Source: Porpolomopsis calyptriformis (lineage: Eukaryota > Basidiomycota > Agaricomycetes > Agaricales > Hygrophoraceae). Taken from it: a stretch of DNA of 64,000 nucleotides. Shown piece by piece: positions 13,055 to 22,864 of this stretch (its first letter is position 1; every line of letters starts with the position of its first letter). The stretch lies in the NCBI GenBank assembly GCA_951640195.1, contig OX621165.1:806001-870000 (forward strand), written 5' to 3'. Under the pieces are notes generated by a model. It was not told where the DNA came from. It saw only the letters and a list, made by a program, of their open reading frames with translations, and did not search any database. A program made the position numbers and the translations under genes.

Positions 13055-15003
13055 ATGTTCCCTAAAAACTTGAGTTTAACACGGCTGGGCCATATCCTTA
13101 TCTTCTGGCCTTCTGTCCTTGCATTTCCTCTCCTTCCCAGGCGTGGCTCTGCAGTCCTCTCCTCCCAGGGCACCTCAGCAAACATGATGCCTGTATGGGT
13201 GCGTCAATCTCACTCTTTCCCTATCGCACTCCTCTCACCCCTCTTAGCTTCCGATCCTGCTCATTGTCTTCTTAATTGCCGGAATGGTCGTCTGCATGTA
13301 TACCAGGCGGGTAATCCGGAGGACTGCCAGAGTTTCGTCCGGATCGAGTGCCCAAGAACTCACCGCGGACCAGCTTGCTGCTCGCGAGCCCCAGGGGACC
13401 GCCGCTAGTAGGACTCGGACAAGGCGCAATCGACGCCCTCGGCGCACTCCCAGTCAGATCTCCACTACTTCCTTGCCTGCATATATGAAAGAGCCAGGGG
13501 AGCAAGAGCTTGTCATTTTTCAGTCAGTAAATCTTTGTTCACCACACTCTCTCATCTCCTCACATCTATCATTGGAGAGGTGCCCAGGATATGGAGGACG
13601 GCTCCGTTTTACCCGAAGAGTTTGTCATGCCCTCTGTCGCTGAAGGTGACATCGAAGGCTCTGTCCACTCTAGGGACAACTCACAGGCCTCGAGGTACTC
13701 TCCTTTGCCCGTTGCATCCAACGATGCTCCTCTTTTGCCAAACGATCAACCCCCTCAGGATCCTTCCTCCCCTCAGAACCAGAGAAACCACAGGAACAGC
13801 GCCGATACATCAGGAAGCTCCATGTCCTCTCAAAACACACCCCAAGCCGCTCCCGATCCTCGAGGAGAAGTACCTCCATATTTTGAGGTCCCTCCGCTTC
13901 AGGAGCCTGAGCCAATTGCTTCTTCCACTGACCACTCTTCTGTTCACAACTCAGCTCCCACTTCTGAGTCAGCGCCTTTACCCCCTTCCAACTCGGCTCC
14001 TCCCGAACATAGACGTTCCGGTTTCCGGGCCTTCCTGAATGTTTTCAGCAATACTGCCTCACCTTCCCATTCCAGAGTTGCCTCCCGCAGGCAAGAGGCC
14101 CATAACCGAACTCCCTCGGACCACCCCCCCGAAGTGGCACTCACCCAGGAAACACCCCCATCCGCTTCCCTCCATCGTCCTTCTCCTTCCGGAGGATCCA
14201 CCTCTATGTTCCGTCCATTATCTCGTGAACGAGTCAACAATACCGTGTCCTCCAACCGGATGAATTCCCCATCGCTCCTCTCTCTCCACTCTATCTCTGC
14301 CCCACTAACCCATACCTTGGTCCGCACCGAGTTCACGTACCCTAAATCGGGTCCGACTCCCGAGCAGCTCAAGTTTATCTCATCTGTAGAGTCTCTGGGG
14401 AGATTCGGTCGACCCTACGGGCCTGATGCTATCGCATACGTGGCCTCGACCTCACGCCAGGAACTGAGCCCACCCCCAGATTTCAATGCTCTCAGTTCAA
14501 ATTCACGGCCGTCCACCGCCGATCGGTCTGGCTCTGCTGCTGCTGCTGATATGCGCTCCGCTACCCTCCCGACCTCCCCGCTTGCACAGCAGGTGATCGA
14601 AGAGGCCAGTCCGATCGACAGCCCTACCCCACCGTCTGAGACTCAGCCGCACGCGTCTTCCTCGACGACAAATCATTCGCCTTCTCGATCCCCGACCGTA
14701 AGGGAAGCAGCGGCAACTCCCTCGACGGCGGGACCACCACCACCACCGTCGTTCAAATACCCGCCGTCATTCCCTCGGTCTGACTCGCGAGCCAGCTCGT
14801 CCCTCTCCAACGCGACGTACAATACCGCCCTAGAGTCGATGGGCGGGTCGAACGTGGACACCGACTCTGGCCCGCCCACCCCGGGAAACTCATCGCAGCC
14901 AGCGTTGACGATGACAGAGCGTCACGAGGGCACGGACCTGACTGTCACGATGAGTGCGGCTGCGGCTGCCATCGCCGGTAACGTTAATAGTAATCAATCA
15001 TAA
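13055..15003 (+). CDS. Single-pass membrane protein with Ser/Pro-rich cytoplasmic tail
   Basis: Three exons (13055-13198, 13248-13522, 13578-15003) give 614 aa. The N terminus carries a hydrophobic stretch (LGHILIFWPSVLAFPLLP) that may be a signal sequence or anchor. A clear transmembrane helix follows directly after intron 1 (LPILLIVFLIAGMVVCMY, ~49-66), capped by a basic stop-transfer TRRVIRRTAR. The remaining ~540 residues are Ser/Thr/Pro-rich and low in hydrophobics. The second intron ends TTGGAG, chosen because it alone joins ...ELVIFQ to GAQDMEDGSV in frame. The layout suggests a plasma-membrane or ER protein with a long disordered cytosolic tail. Function unknown. Confidence 0.65.
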
Positions 15004-15703
15004 GGAGAGGGGAAAAGGGGGTCTGGCAACCCCTTCGTTTTCTGATTCTTTTTTATGCTTTCTCCAAAACGCTACTAAATTTGATCTGTACTAGGCATAT
15101 ACATATGTATGATACTTACACGGACTCTCGTCACAAACTATTCGGGTTTATTTTAGAAATTCTGACTGTTATCATTACTTCCTTGTTTTGCGTACACCCT
15201 GAATGGAGTGGTCTGTTTTCTAAGTAGGCCCTTCATACACAGTGAGCGTATCAAATTTTTCCCCCAAACCTTGAAAAAATTGCAATTAAACATACTTCTC
15301 ATTACATTTCTCTCTTTAATTACAAATTTTTCATTGTACAATTCCAGTGTCGTGCCCTACAAAGCTGCAGTGCTGGTCAGACATTCATTCAGCTGATGTG
15401 ACATACATGTGACATGCCCACTAGTGGGGGGTGCCCATTCAGGGGTACATGATAGTATACAACTTTTTACTGAGAGTCACATTTTGACAATCCAAGATTG
15501 AGTTTTTTTTTTTGGCTGGGGTTGTCACTCGGCAATTCTGTACCGAACGCACTCTAATATATTTCTATTACGTGCTTCCCCTCGCCCTCATCGTAAACTG
15601 TATCTCTTATCCTCCGGACTTCAGTTCCTCGACGGGCACCAGTGTGGTCAAAGTAACGCTCGTCCACGGTGTCTGCCAACTAATTCTTCGTCTGCGCCAA
15701 ATC
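15004..15703. other. Intergenic, AT-rich; contains a transposon-end-like sequence
   Basis: This is the space between two convergent genes. It is AT-rich, with no supported gene. At 15464-15480 the sequence TTTTTACTGAGAGTCAC matches, with one difference, the right terminus of the TIR element at 32654-33555 plus its GTCAC flank. No matching left end was found nearby. Confidence 0.4.
15464..15480 (+). repeat. Possible solo terminus of the 32.6-kb TIR element family
   Basis: TTTTTACTGAGAGTCAC here compares with TTTTTACTGAGCGTCAC at the right end of the element at 33544-33560: 16 of 17 positions agree. It is short enough to be chance. Confidence 0.3.
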
Positions 15704-17110
15704 CTACTGCTCTGAATCGTCAGTCCAAGAGAAGGGGACGTTGCTACGCTGTTGCGTCTCTGAATCATCAATAAAACTGCTCTCATACTCGTCTTCGTCT
15801 TCTGTCCCGGGTTCCGTTTCATGGCCATCATTGAGTTCTGCGAAACGGGCGCGTAATTCACGACGTCTCCGATTGGTCCACCAGTGTTCGTACGGTTCCC
15901 GGCGACCGCGATTGATGGCATGATTTTCATAGTCAGAACCCCACCCTGGGTAAACGGTGTCCCAGAGCATGTGACCATCCCAATTATATGAGGACTCATC
16001 CCCCTCCTCCTCCTCCATATACACCCTCTCGTCATCCCAGTCCGGATCCTGGTCCCAATCATAACTTAGCTCACACCCAGTACAAACCCCCTCCCAAATC
16101 TCGTGCATGCACGCTAAGCACCGACGAATCCCTCCATCTTCGACATCGAGGTATCCCAAATTCAATTGGACATTTCTGTGGACTGCGGCGTTGGGGCGCG
16201 CGGTGGACGGCGGCGTGAATATCCCGGACCAGGGATTTCTGCTATTCGTGTCACCCGGTGGACGAGGATTATCGGTGGGAGTGAGAACTCCGGGAAGTAA
16301 GCCGCTACTGGCAAGCCCCATTACCATGCTTTTCAGACCCCATACCTGCACCGGAGGTGTCTTGACGTTCGCTCGGCAATGTGGGCAGGATTTCTTCCTT
16401 GCATAGGCAGGCTGAGTGGGTCCATCGACAGGCTGAGCTGTGAACCACTGAACAAGGCAGTTGTAACAAATGATATGTCCACAAGGGGAAAGAGCGTAAG
16501 GTTTAAACATAGGATCAAGGCATATTTGGCAGGTCAATGATTGTTGGAATTGAGAAAGGAGCTGTTGGTGGTCTGTAAGGAGCTTGAGTCAATGTTAGTC
16601 GGTGAAAGATTGTGATACGAAGACAAACGCACTTTGCTTTTTGCTTCGAGTTCCTGAGTGAGCCGGATAATTTCGGCTGCTTCGGCGGACTTCGATACTT
16701 TAGTCTTGGTCTTTGCCTGATGGCGCGTTGAGTGCTCTGATTCAGATTTTGTACATCCATTGAGCTCGTAAGAATTNNNNNNNNNNNNNNNNNNNNNNNN
16801 NNNNNNNNNNNNNNNNNNNNNNNNNNNNNNNNNNNNNNNNNNNNNNNNNNNNNNNNNNNNNNNNNNNNNNNNNNNNNNNNNNNNNNNNNNNNNNNNNNNN
16901 NNNNNNNNNNNNNNNNNNNNNNNNNNNNNNNNNNNNNNNNNNNNNNNNNNNNNNNNNNNNNNNNNNNNNNNNNNNNTTCTTCGTCTTCTTTATGTCTCTC
17001 TCGGAATCCGTCGCGTCAGGTGAGAGAAATCGCTTGTTCGAATTGGTATATTTGAACGCGTTCTGTTGTGTTTCGTTGGAAGACGAAGAAGCTACAGGTG
17101 TTTGAGGCAT
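15704..17110 (-). CDS. RING-finger protein, probable E3 ubiquitin ligase, interrupted by assembly gap
   Basis: The N-terminal exon starts at ATG 17110 (MPQTPVASSSSNETQ) and runs into a 200-N gap (16976-16777). The sequence then stays open from the gap edge to 16633 (charged, coiled-coil-like: EIIRLTQELEAKSK), is spliced across 16632-16562 and continues 16561-15704. After the intron, LLSQFQQSLTCQICLDPMF opens a RING: CxxC, CGHIICYNC, a long loop, then CPHC. A second Cys pair set follows (CLACMHEIWEGVCTGC), suggesting an extra zinc site, and then a strongly acidic tail. Phases agree on both sides of the intron; continuity across the gap is inferred from strand and direction. Expected to recruit an E2 for ubiquitin transfer. 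Substrate unknown. Confidence 0.7.
16777..16976. other. Assembly gap (200 N)
   Basis: Exactly 200 N lie inside the RING gene. A round length usually means an estimated or placeholder gap, so the true missing length is unknown. Confidence 0.95.
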
Positions 17111-17239
17111 CTTTGGACTGTGGCTCGAGGTATCAAATCGGCGTTGAGGCTAGCGAGGGCGGTGAGTCCCTGGCTGAGTGGTGGTTTGGGTGAGAGTGTT
17201 TGATTATGTAATTTATCCCACTTGTATTCTCATTCTTTG
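17111..17239. promoter_or_regulatory. Shared divergent promoter, RING gene / transporter
   Basis: Only 129 bases separate the two start codons (17110 on -, 17240 on +), so both promoters and 5' UTRs must share this stretch. No clear TATA box is visible. Confidence 0.45.
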
Positions 17240-18774
17240 ATGGCCGGCTCGTCAAAATTATTTACCTCGCCCGTCAAGTTCCATCGTCCTTTACTACCCT
17301 TGTCTCGGTCAACTCTCTTGAACTGGGAGCCTTTGAACGCTCAGTTTGGTATCCTAAGAGATGCTTCGCTCAGCCGCGCGCAGGACCTGCACAAGGGCTG
17401 CTCCGGGAAGGAAAATGCTTTGCCAAGAGACAAGGAGAGTTCTCTTGTACGCTGCGACCGCTGGAAACATAAGCAGAATCCGCTTTTCATTCCCTCGGCG
17501 CGTCCACTTGGGTTCCACAACAGTCATTATCCTACACCAATAAAACGAGTCCGTCTATCTCGGGAGGTCTTGTCTCATGCTCTGCCTCTTATTGCTCGCC
17601 TTCCATGTAAACGTTTGTCTTTGGTACAACGGTTGCGGATCACCAAATTTTGCAATTCGCGACCGTTCTGGCTTGCCTTGTATTTTTGTTTCAACCTCAG
17701 TCTAACCTTGCATAATAAGCTGGTTCTGGTACGATTCCCCTTCCCGTACACGCTTACCGCTCTGCATGCTCTCTGTGGTTCTGTTGGGGGGTATCTCCTA
17801 CTCGGAAGTGGTGCGTTTGTCCCGGCCAGGTTATGTCCTAGCGATATGGTTGTGTTGGTTGCGTTCAGCATTCTGTACGCAATCAATATCGTTGTTAGCA
17901 ATGTTTCCCTTCAATTGGTCACCGTCCCAGTGAGCGAGCCGCGTCGGGATTGCCGTGATGTTTATAGCATTCACAATTCTCTCTCAGTTCCATCAAGTGG
18001 TCCGAGCTATGACACCTCTGTTCACGATCTTCTTTACCGCAATGATACTCGGCATCCGAAGCACTCGCGCAAGAATCACTACTCTAATCCCAGTGATCTC
18101 TGGTGTTGCTCTGGCGTACGTCTATCAAACCCGAAATGAAAGCAATTTATTGAGTTCCCACCTGCTGTAATGGCAGAACGTATGGCGACTACGACTTTAC
18201 ACCTTGTGGCTTCTTTCTCACCCTCCTCGGCTCAGTCCTGGCCGCTCTTAAGACGATCGTCACCAATATGCTTCAATCTTCTTCGTCCCAACGGTATTTC
18301 CGGCGGCTCCACCTGCATCCGATCGATCTTTTGATTCGCATGTCTCCACTCGCATTCGTTCACTGTATGTTATATGCACAACTTTCGGGAGAACTCGGGC
18401 GGGTCCGTCACTACAGTTCTCACGAGATGACACCCCTCAGGGCGTTGGCGTTGCTCTCTAACGGTGCAATCGCATTCGGCCTAAACGTTGCAAGTTTCAC
18501 AGCAAATAAGAAGGCTGGGCCGCTAAGCATGACCGTTGCAGGTGCGTATATTCTTTTCTCACCCGTAAATTTGATGACGACCGCTGCCAAATATGATGGG
18601 AACCAACCAAACTTTGTAGGGAATGTGAAGCAGGTGCTAACAATACTGCTTGCCGTGGCGGTGTTTGATTTAAAGGTTACCTGGTCCAATGGCATTGGCA
18701 TGCTGCTCACGCTGATGGGTGGGATTTGGTACGCTGCGGTCGAATACGAAGAGACGGACGGCTTACAGGCATGA
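17240..18774 (+). CDS. Triose-phosphate/nucleotide-sugar transporter family membrane carrier
   Basis: Four exons (17240-17929, 17988-18115, 18177-18541, 18620-18774) give 445 aa. After a ~145-residue hydrophilic N terminus come about ten hydrophobic helices. Family landmarks of the triose-phosphate translocator (TPT, drug/metabolite transporter) group are visible: NLSLTLHNKLVLVRFPFPYT, ALHALCGSVGGYLL, VSNVSLQLVTVPFHQVVRAM, SLAALK-like repeats and the C-terminal TVAGNVKQVLTILLAVAVF. The last intron (78 nt, in frame, no stop) is removed because the family joins SMTVA directly to GNVKQ. Expected in the Golgi or ER membrane as an antiporter of a phosphorylated sugar or nucleotide sugar; substrate not predictable. 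The ATG at 17240 is the first in frame; the real start could be further downstream. Confidence 0.8.
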
Positions 18775-19007
18775 TTTTGACTATATTTCTTTCTTCTTGA
18801 CGCTGTTGTATATCGTTTTGTCGCCTTGAACGGGATTTTGGCAGGGTCAAATGAATTGTTTGGCAGGGCCGTCCGATTCAAATAAAGCCTAAGTTCGGCG
18901 CAACAATCAGGATATGTCCGATTCCGCATCAAACGGCAGCTTGCTGTCATCAGGTAACAAACTGACCGTTTCTAGTGTCTTAGGTTAATCATATCATTCC
19001 TGGTGCG

Positions 19008-19200
19008 GATTAAAAGGCGAAGTCGCACATTGGGAATTTCCCAGCTGCGCTCCCCCCCCCCCCCCCCCCACTTTACACTCTCTGGTGCTGGTTACCTGGA
19101 GATTCTTCTTTATTTTTTCAACAGCTTGCTTTACGAACCAACCTTTACGACCTAATTTACGACTTTCGATTATTCTTCCGAACAAAACTATTCATTCATC
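19008..19200 (+). promoter_or_regulatory. Promoter and 5' leader of repeat precursor A
   Basis: An ATTAAAAGG box at ~19009, a C18 run at 19052-19069, then GTGCTGGTTACCTGGAGA and an ACAGC...TTACGAACC block. The same elements (TATTAAAAGG, GTGCTGGTCACCCGGAGA, ACAGCCGTTACGAACC) lie in the same order before paralogue B at about 21360-21480, so the 5' flank was duplicated with the gene. Confidence 0.55.
19052..19069 (+). repeat. Homopolymer C18 tract
   Basis: Eighteen consecutive C about 130 bases upstream of the start codon of precursor A. Paralogue B has an unbroken-up equivalent region without it. The length is error-prone in assemblies. Confidence 0.9.
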
Positions 19201-20331
19201 ATGGTTCAAACATCTACTCTCGCTATTGCCACCATCGCTTTCACCGCTGCCTCCTCCCTCGCTCTTCCCATGTGCGTCTCATCCGGATATTTCGCGTAAC
19301 CCTTCACAACTAACTTGACTATCGCAGAAATGAGGTCGAGGAACGCAGCTTCGTTGGAACAGAAGAAGATCTCGCCACACGCGAGCCCAATTTCTGGAAG
19401 ACTTTGAAGCAAGATCTCCCTCAGATTGCCGGCACCGCGTTGAAGGTCGCTACCAAATTTATCCGTGAGGAGGACGAGCTTGCTGCTCGTGAATACGAGG
19501 ATGAGCTTGTTGCCCGTGAATACGAGGATGAATTTGCTGCCCGTGAATACGAGGATGAGCTTGCCGCGCGTGAGCCCATGGACGAACTTGATGCACGCGA
19601 GCCCAATTTCTGGAAGACTTTGAAGCAAGACCTCCCTCAGATCGCCGGCACCGCGTTGAAGGTCGCTACCAAATTTATCCGTGAGGAGGACGGACTTGCT
19701 GCCCGCGAATATGAGGATGAGCTTGCTGCACGCGATTTTGAGGACGACCTGGCCGCCCGTGAGCCCATGGACGAACTTGATGCACGCGAGCCCAATTTCT
19801 GGAAGACTTTGAAGCAAGACCTCCCTCAGATCGCCGGCACCGCGTTGAAGGTCGCTACCAAATTTATCCGTGAGGAGGACGAGCTTGCTGCCCGCGAGTA
19901 TGAGGATGAACTTGCCGCGCGTGAGCCCATGGACGAACTTGATGCACGCGAGCCCAATTTCTGGAAGACTTTGAAGCAAGACCTCCCTCAGATCGCGGGC
20001 ACCGCGTTGAAGGTTGCTACCAAATTTATCCGCGAGGAGGACGAGCTTGCTGCCCGCGAATATGAGGATGAACTTGCCGCGCGTGAGCCCATGGACGAAC
20101 TTGACGCACGCGAGCCCAATTTCTGGAAGACTTTGAAGCAAGACCTTCCTCAGATCGCCGGCACCGCTTTCAAGGTTGCCAGCAAATTCATCCGGGAGGA
20201 GGATGGACTCGCTGCACGGGAGTATGATGATATGATTTACGGGTACGCTGTCGTCCCTCAATCTCATCCAGCTCACTGCTAATGAAGCCTTTCCCAGACG
20301 GGAGTATGCTACTCTCGATGAACTCGATTAA
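19201..20331 (+). CDS. Secreted multi-copy amphipathic-peptide precursor A with C-terminal DELD
   Basis: Three exons (19201-19271, 19328-20242, 20298-20331) give 339 aa. The N terminus MVQTSTLAIATIAFTAASSL is a clean signal peptide. The mature part holds five near-identical ~25-residue segments that start NFWKTLKQDLPQIAG and end ALKVATKFI. Each has four Lys and one Asp, and hydrophobics spaced as in an amphipathic helix around one Pro. They are separated by acidic spacers built from (E)YEDELAAR, EPMDELDAR and EEDELAAR, so every peptide is preceded by AREP and followed by R-EED. The last exon encodes REYATLDELD. The precursor resembles multi-copy peptide precursors (apidaecin, fungal alpha-factor and Kex2-processed repeat proteins), but its presumed sites are monobasic. 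A host-directed or antimicrobial role is inference. Neighbour B is a paralogue. Confidence 0.85.
19389..20242 (+). repeat. Coding tandem repeat of precursor A
   Basis: Peptide segments begin at 19389, 19605, 19794, 19956 and 20118, giving unit lengths of 216, 189, 162 and 162 bases (72, 63, 54, 54 codons). Differences in unit length come from extra copies of the 8-9 codon YEDELAAR spacer. The nucleotide sequence is almost identical between units, pointing to recent expansion or gene conversion. Confidence 0.9.
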
Positions 20332-21519
20332 AGTTTAGGTATTGGTTCACCTAAGTGCTGCTTTGTAGACTTGTATTCTCCGCGGACTATATCAGATAGT
20401 GATGTAAAGTGAAGCTCTCGGGGGGCGAATTCTCATTCAGTTTGTTTCGTTGCCATCAAGTTCAAATGCTGTATGCTCAAGGGACATGTGAAACGTAAGC
20501 TTAAGTTGTTAAGCCGTCAGCCATCATAATATACGGAGCCTTGACACCTGCGCCGTTATGATGGTGGCGGTTGCATGTATTGTGTGAGAGTGGTTAACTC
20601 CTTCAGAATTCATGCCAGTCCATTCTGCTCATCAGTTTCTAAACGACAACGTGAAAGCTGGCGAAACATCGACGAAAAAAGCAAGGAACCGGCTGGAGAT
20701 ACCAATGGTAGTGAGGCATATGAGATTTAGGCCCTGCTCATACCCACACGCCTTGCCAAAAAATATCGGCAAATCCTGGCCGCGACAGTCTCCTGCTTAT
20801 GAACACGATCTCGTTGAGATTAAATTACTGCTCCCTGGTTGATATATGCATAGGGTCAGTGGTGTTAGGGTAAAAAGTCTCATAAGATGGATGTCGGTAT
20901 GTACATATCAGCTGCGGTGATTGGTTTTTGATTTCATGATCTGTGTCGTTTTGTGCACCCAGTATGTTCCGTTGGGTATCAACTGAGATTTCGAGGGCGA
21001 TGTTCAAGCACGAAGGACGTAAGTCATGGAATTCTCCAAGTGCAATGTTTTGGTGTGCAAGGCGAAACCGAGGTTGGGGATGACATGATACCAAAAATAT
21101 TCGAAACCACGAGTGCCCGAAATCTCGTTATGTAAGTTATTTGTCAAAGTTGTGTCGACTGCCTAAAAAGTCTGAGTGGCTTGGTGACAGAAACTTGGCC
21201 GGGTGCGAGACAATTTCGAGCCAAGGTAGCAAGGTAAGCGTGATATTCTCTCACAACTTCTCTACCATCAAACATTTACATCATGGTATCAATTCGGGGG
21301 GGATCCTACCCTTGCCTCTCCCATTCAGTTCGCCGCAGTGAACACTCCATGGCTCTCCAGTATTAAAAGGAGGGGGAACTCTCCGAAAAGCCTCAGCTGT
21401 GCTCACTCCCACATTCCCCTCAGTGCTGGTCACCCGGAGACTACTCTCATCCTAAGTTTAACAGCCGTTACGAACCCATTTTGCCATTTTTCGACTTCAC
21501 TCACCAGTATTCACTCGCC
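20332..21519. other. Intergenic between the two paralogous precursors
   Basis: The two genes' 3' flanks share GGTTCAC and GTAGACTTGTATT (A: ~20340-20380; B: ~22555-22590), so the duplication probably includes the 3' UTR. The rest (20600-21300) has no supported gene. The last ~160 bases hold the promoter of B. Confidence 0.5.
21360..21519 (+). promoter_or_regulatory. Promoter and 5' leader of repeat precursor B
   Basis: TATTAAAAGG at ~21360 lies 160 bases before the ATG, followed by GTGCTGGTCACCCGGAGA and ACAGCCGTTACGAACC. These match, in order, the leader of precursor A. Confidence 0.55.
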
Positions 21520-22542
21520 ATGGTTAAAACTTCCACTGCCGCTATTGCTACCATCGCAGTCAGCGCTGCGACTTCCTTCGCTCTTCCCATTGAGTACATT
21601 TTATATCCCCCGAATCCAACTCTGTGGTTCCTAACTATTATTTCTTTTACAGCATCGCTTCACGGGAGCCTTTATACCTGCCAAAGAATCCTTTCTCCAA
21701 CCCAACAGGGAATCCTTGGTCCGGCCCATCTTTGCCCTTCCCAAAGCATTCTTGGTCCACTCATATCGGGCGTGAGGAAGAAGAACTTGCCGCACGGGAG
21801 CCATACCTGCCGCCAAAGAATCCTTTCTCCAACCCAACAGGGCATCCTTGGTCCGGCCCATCTTTGTCCTTCCCAAAGCATTCTTGGTCCACCCTTATCG
21901 GGCGTGAGGACGAAGAACTTGCCGCACGGGAGCCATACATGCCCGCCAAGATTCCAACAGGGCATCCTTGGTCCGGCCCACCTTTGTCCTTTCCAAAGCA
22001 TTCTTGGTCCACCCTTATCGGGCGCGAGGACGAAGAACTTGCCGCACGGGAGCCACTCATGTCCGCAAAGATTCCTACCTCCAACCCAACAGGGTATCCT
22101 TGGTCCAACCATTTAGGACATCGTTTGCCCGTGATCAAGCCCTCTTTGTCCCCCCTTCTCGGGCGCGAGGACGAAGAACTTGCTGCACGGGAGCCATACT
22201 CGCCCGCAAGGAATATTCTCTCCAACCCAATGGGATATCCTTGGCCCCCCCCAATAAGGCAGACTTGGTCCCCAAAGAGGCAGCCTTTGTCCACCCTTAT
22301 GGGGCGCGAGGACGAGGAACTTGCTGCACGGGAGCCCAACTTCTTGAAGACCGTCAAAAAGATCGGAGTCGGCGCTCTCAAGTTGGCGAGTAACTTCATC
22401 CGCGAGGAGGATGAACTTGTGGCACGGGATGCTGATAACTTGATTTACGGGTGCGTTCCCATATTTCCGTTTCTGGCAGTAGATGTGGATGAATGACATC
22501 TTCCTCAGGCGGGAGTATGCTTACCTCGATGAGCTTGATTAA
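21520..22542 (+). CDS. Secreted Pro-rich repeat precursor B with amphipathic peptide and C-terminal DELD
   Basis: Three exons (21520-21593, 21653-22450, 22509-22542) give 301 aa. The signal peptide MVKTSTAAIATIAVSAATSF is clearly homologous to that of A, and both introns sit at equivalent places and phases. The body has five Pro-rich units of ~30-40 residues (pattern Y.P.KNPFSNPTG.PWSGPS, then FPKHSWSTLIG), each ending G-R and followed by the acidic spacer EDEELAAREP. Unit 3 is shortened, and units 4 and 5 have diverged. The last segment is not Pro-rich: it starts NFLKTVKKIGVG and ends KLASNFI. It is Lys-rich, amphipathic and related to the repeated peptide of A. The tail is REYAYLDELD. It looks like a mixed-cargo peptide precursor; function not known. 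Confidence 0.85.
21653..22335 (+). repeat. Coding tandem repeat of precursor B (Pro-rich units)
   Basis: Five imperfect units end at each GAAGAACTTGC..CACGGGAGCC spacer. The first two to three are nearly identical at DNA level; the last two differ strongly in the Pro-rich cargo while the spacers remain conserved. This is the reverse of neutral decay and suggests the spacers are the constrained part. Confidence 0.8.
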
Positions 22543-22864
22543 AGATAATATTCGGGTTCACAAATGTATTGGCCGTAGACTTGTATTTTTTCGATGATCC
22601 GAGCGATCGTTCGGGGGAATATGAACTCAGCGTTCTGAATTACCAACTGTGAGATCTCTGTTGGAATAATCACGCATCGCATATACATGCCAACGATCCC
22701 TGTGTGAAAGTGACAGGATCAAATTATCGTCCTGAGTCCGCCGCATTCAACTGCACATAATCTAGGTAAAAGAGTGTATCCAGGGTGGTGGAGCATAAGC
22801 ACTTATTGGCAACGCGAATGGAGACACAGTAGTATTTGAGAGGCACAAACACACTTGATTTTCT

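Noticed and set aside
19206..20276. Long open frame (356 codons) on the minus strand across precursor A
   Set aside because: It is an antisense shadow of the in-frame tandem repeats. The plus strand has signal peptide, introns and a conserved paralogue; the minus frame has none.
21631..22499. Overlapping minus-strand and alternative plus-strand frames across precursor B
   Set aside because: Repeat units whose length is a multiple of three keep all frames open. Only the frame joined to the signal-peptide exon matches precursor A.
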